Source: Kordia sp. TARA_039_SRF
GTDB lineage: Bacteria > Bacteroidota > Bacteroidia > Flavobacteriales > Flavobacteriaceae
DNA: 64,000 nucleotides
Assembly (NCBI GenBank): GCA_006383075.2
Contig: SMNH02000004.1
Coordinates: 186,001-250,000, forward strand
Direction of reading: 5' to 3'
The notes under the pieces are model-generated. The model did no database searches, was not told the DNA's origin, and saw nothing but the letters and a program-made list of their open reading frames with translations. Each line of letters starts with the position of its first letter. Within the stretch, counting starts at the first letter, position 1. Made by a program: the position numbers and the translations under genes. Positions 63,231 to 64,000 of the stretch are shown here, piece after piece.

Positions 63231-64000
63231 ATGAAAAAGATACTGACTACCTTGCTCCTATTAGGAAACTTCGCTTTTGCGCAAGTAAACGGAAATAAAA
63301 ACATCATCACGCGTACGTTTGCGCTTGAAAATGTGGAACGAATTAATATTAATTTTTATGCGAAAGTCACGATTGACCTTTCTGCTGAAGAAGGCATGAC
63401 CATTACTACGGATGAAAATGTGATGAACCTTATCGCGAAAGACGTCGTAAATAACACACTGCATTTAGACCAAAAAGAATGGATTGAACCATCGCAAGCT
63501 ACTATTATAATTGGCGCACCAAATCTTCGTCATGTGCAAACGGGAACACACGATGTGACTAAAATTATCAATATTGATAACGATTACATGAAACTTACGG
63601 CGCCAGTCGGGACGATTATTTTAGAAGGAAAAACCACCGAATTCCGCTTGGGCGTTGAACTTGCCAACGTAGATGCTTCTAATTTGGTGGCTGAAAATGC
63701 TTTTATAAATATTTGGAGTTGGGGAAATGCCAAAGTCAATGTGACAAATACGCTGAATGCAGAAGTAAAAGATGGTGGAAAATTGGTATATGTAATTACT
63801 CCTAAAAAGATTCAAAAGAAAACGCGAAACAATGGGCAAATTGTCAGTTTAGAAACTTCAAAAACCCTTAAAAATCCAGAAGCTGAGTGGATTCATTTCA
63901 ATATCAAAAACAATAATTCCAATCGAAATAACTTTTTTGTTGTCGGTCCAAAAAAAGACGGTTCAAAATTTGGTTATGGCTTTCCCATGATGCCAAATGC
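63231..64000 (+). CDS. DUF2807-like (GIN domain) secreted protein, cut by window end
   Basis: The frame starts at ATG 63231 and stays open to the window edge (256 codons seen). A Sec signal (MKKILTTLLLLGNFAFAQ) is followed by a right-handed beta-helix-like region starting NIITRTFALENVERININFY, with LRHVQTGTHDVTKI and VEITNL-like rungs typical of DUF2807 auto-transported or surface beta-helix proteins. The C-terminal part (NNFFVVGPKKDGSKFGYGFP) reaches the edge. Downstream sequence is needed for the true length. Confidence 0.75.
   Translation, partial: MKKILTTLLLLGNFAFAQVNGNKNIITRTFALENVERININFYAKVTIDLSAEEGMTITTDENVMNLIAKDVVNNTLHLDQKEWIEPSQATIIIGAPNLRHVQTGTHDVTKIINIDNDYMKLTAPVGTIILEGKTTEFRLGVELANVDASNLVAENAFINIWSWGNAKVNVTNTLNAEVKDGGKLVYVITPKKIQKKTRNNGQIVSLETSKTLKNPEAEWIHFNIKNNNSNRNNFFVVGPKKDGSKFGYGFPMMPN

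Overview
The window is a stretch of ordinary low-GC chromosome from a member of the Bacteroidota, most likely a marine Flavobacteriaceae and perhaps close to Kordia; the genus is a guess. The grounds are PorX of the type IX secretion system (T9SS), a secreted protein with a T9SS C-terminal sorting domain, a fused LpxC-FabZ, a bifunctional HisB, many lipoproteins with short lipoboxes, the absence of Shine-Dalgarno sequences, and promoter boxes of the Bacteroidota type (TAnnTTTG). I see no tRNA, rRNA, CRISPR array, prophage or conventional insertion sequence.

Layout. 1-9 kb: a lipoprotein, aconitase, and an operon of three periplasmic folding proteins (two PpiC/SurA-type isomerases and a SurA-N-like lipoprotein) ending in a MoxR ATPase. 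9-13.5 kb: a T9SS-sorted protein, an M20 amidohydrolase, a GltB-like FMN protein and a DCC thiol-disulfide protein. 13.5-21.8 kb: a complete his operon read leftwards in the order G-D-C-(GIY-YIG)-B-H-A-F-IE. It is preceded by a histidine-rich leader peptide and a terminator/antiterminator pair that together look like a classical attenuator. A GIY-YIG endonuclease gene bounded by inverted palindromes sits between hisC and hisB. 22-33.6 kb: an OmpA protein, a prohibitin, a VWA membrane protein, FabG, an S9 peptidase and an M16 peptidase. 34-41.8 kb: a Cys-periodic RiPP-like precursor, sucD, and the lipid A operon (lpxD, lpxC-fabZ, lpxA, efp, a second lpxD-like gene). 41.9-48 kb: porX, tsaE, a striking tandem triplication, and an alanine dehydrogenase-family gene. 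48-64 kb: a second M16 peptidase, proline dehydrogenase, aroB, ppc, an Lrp regulator, a divergent M14 peptidase/XRE pair with a palindromic operator array, TerC, DoxX and a truncated DUF2807-like gene.

The best candidate for an undescribed system is the triplication at 44.0-46.35 kb. Each unit has its own promoter-like box, a 50-51 residue lipoprotein carrying an invariant CNPDSIADEDNPYQTE segment, and, overlapping it in the +1 frame, a multi-span membrane protein. Base changes in the overlap are silent in the lipoprotein frame, so the small gene is real. Copy 1 of the membrane gene has no in-frame ATG, which leaves its mode of translation open. Long hairpins, partly kept by paired changes, separate the copies. 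Other notable signals are the his attenuator, the nine-cysteine hexad peptide, the GIY-YIG element and the XRE operator cluster.

Intergenic DNA is rich in several families of self-complementary repeats, listed individually.
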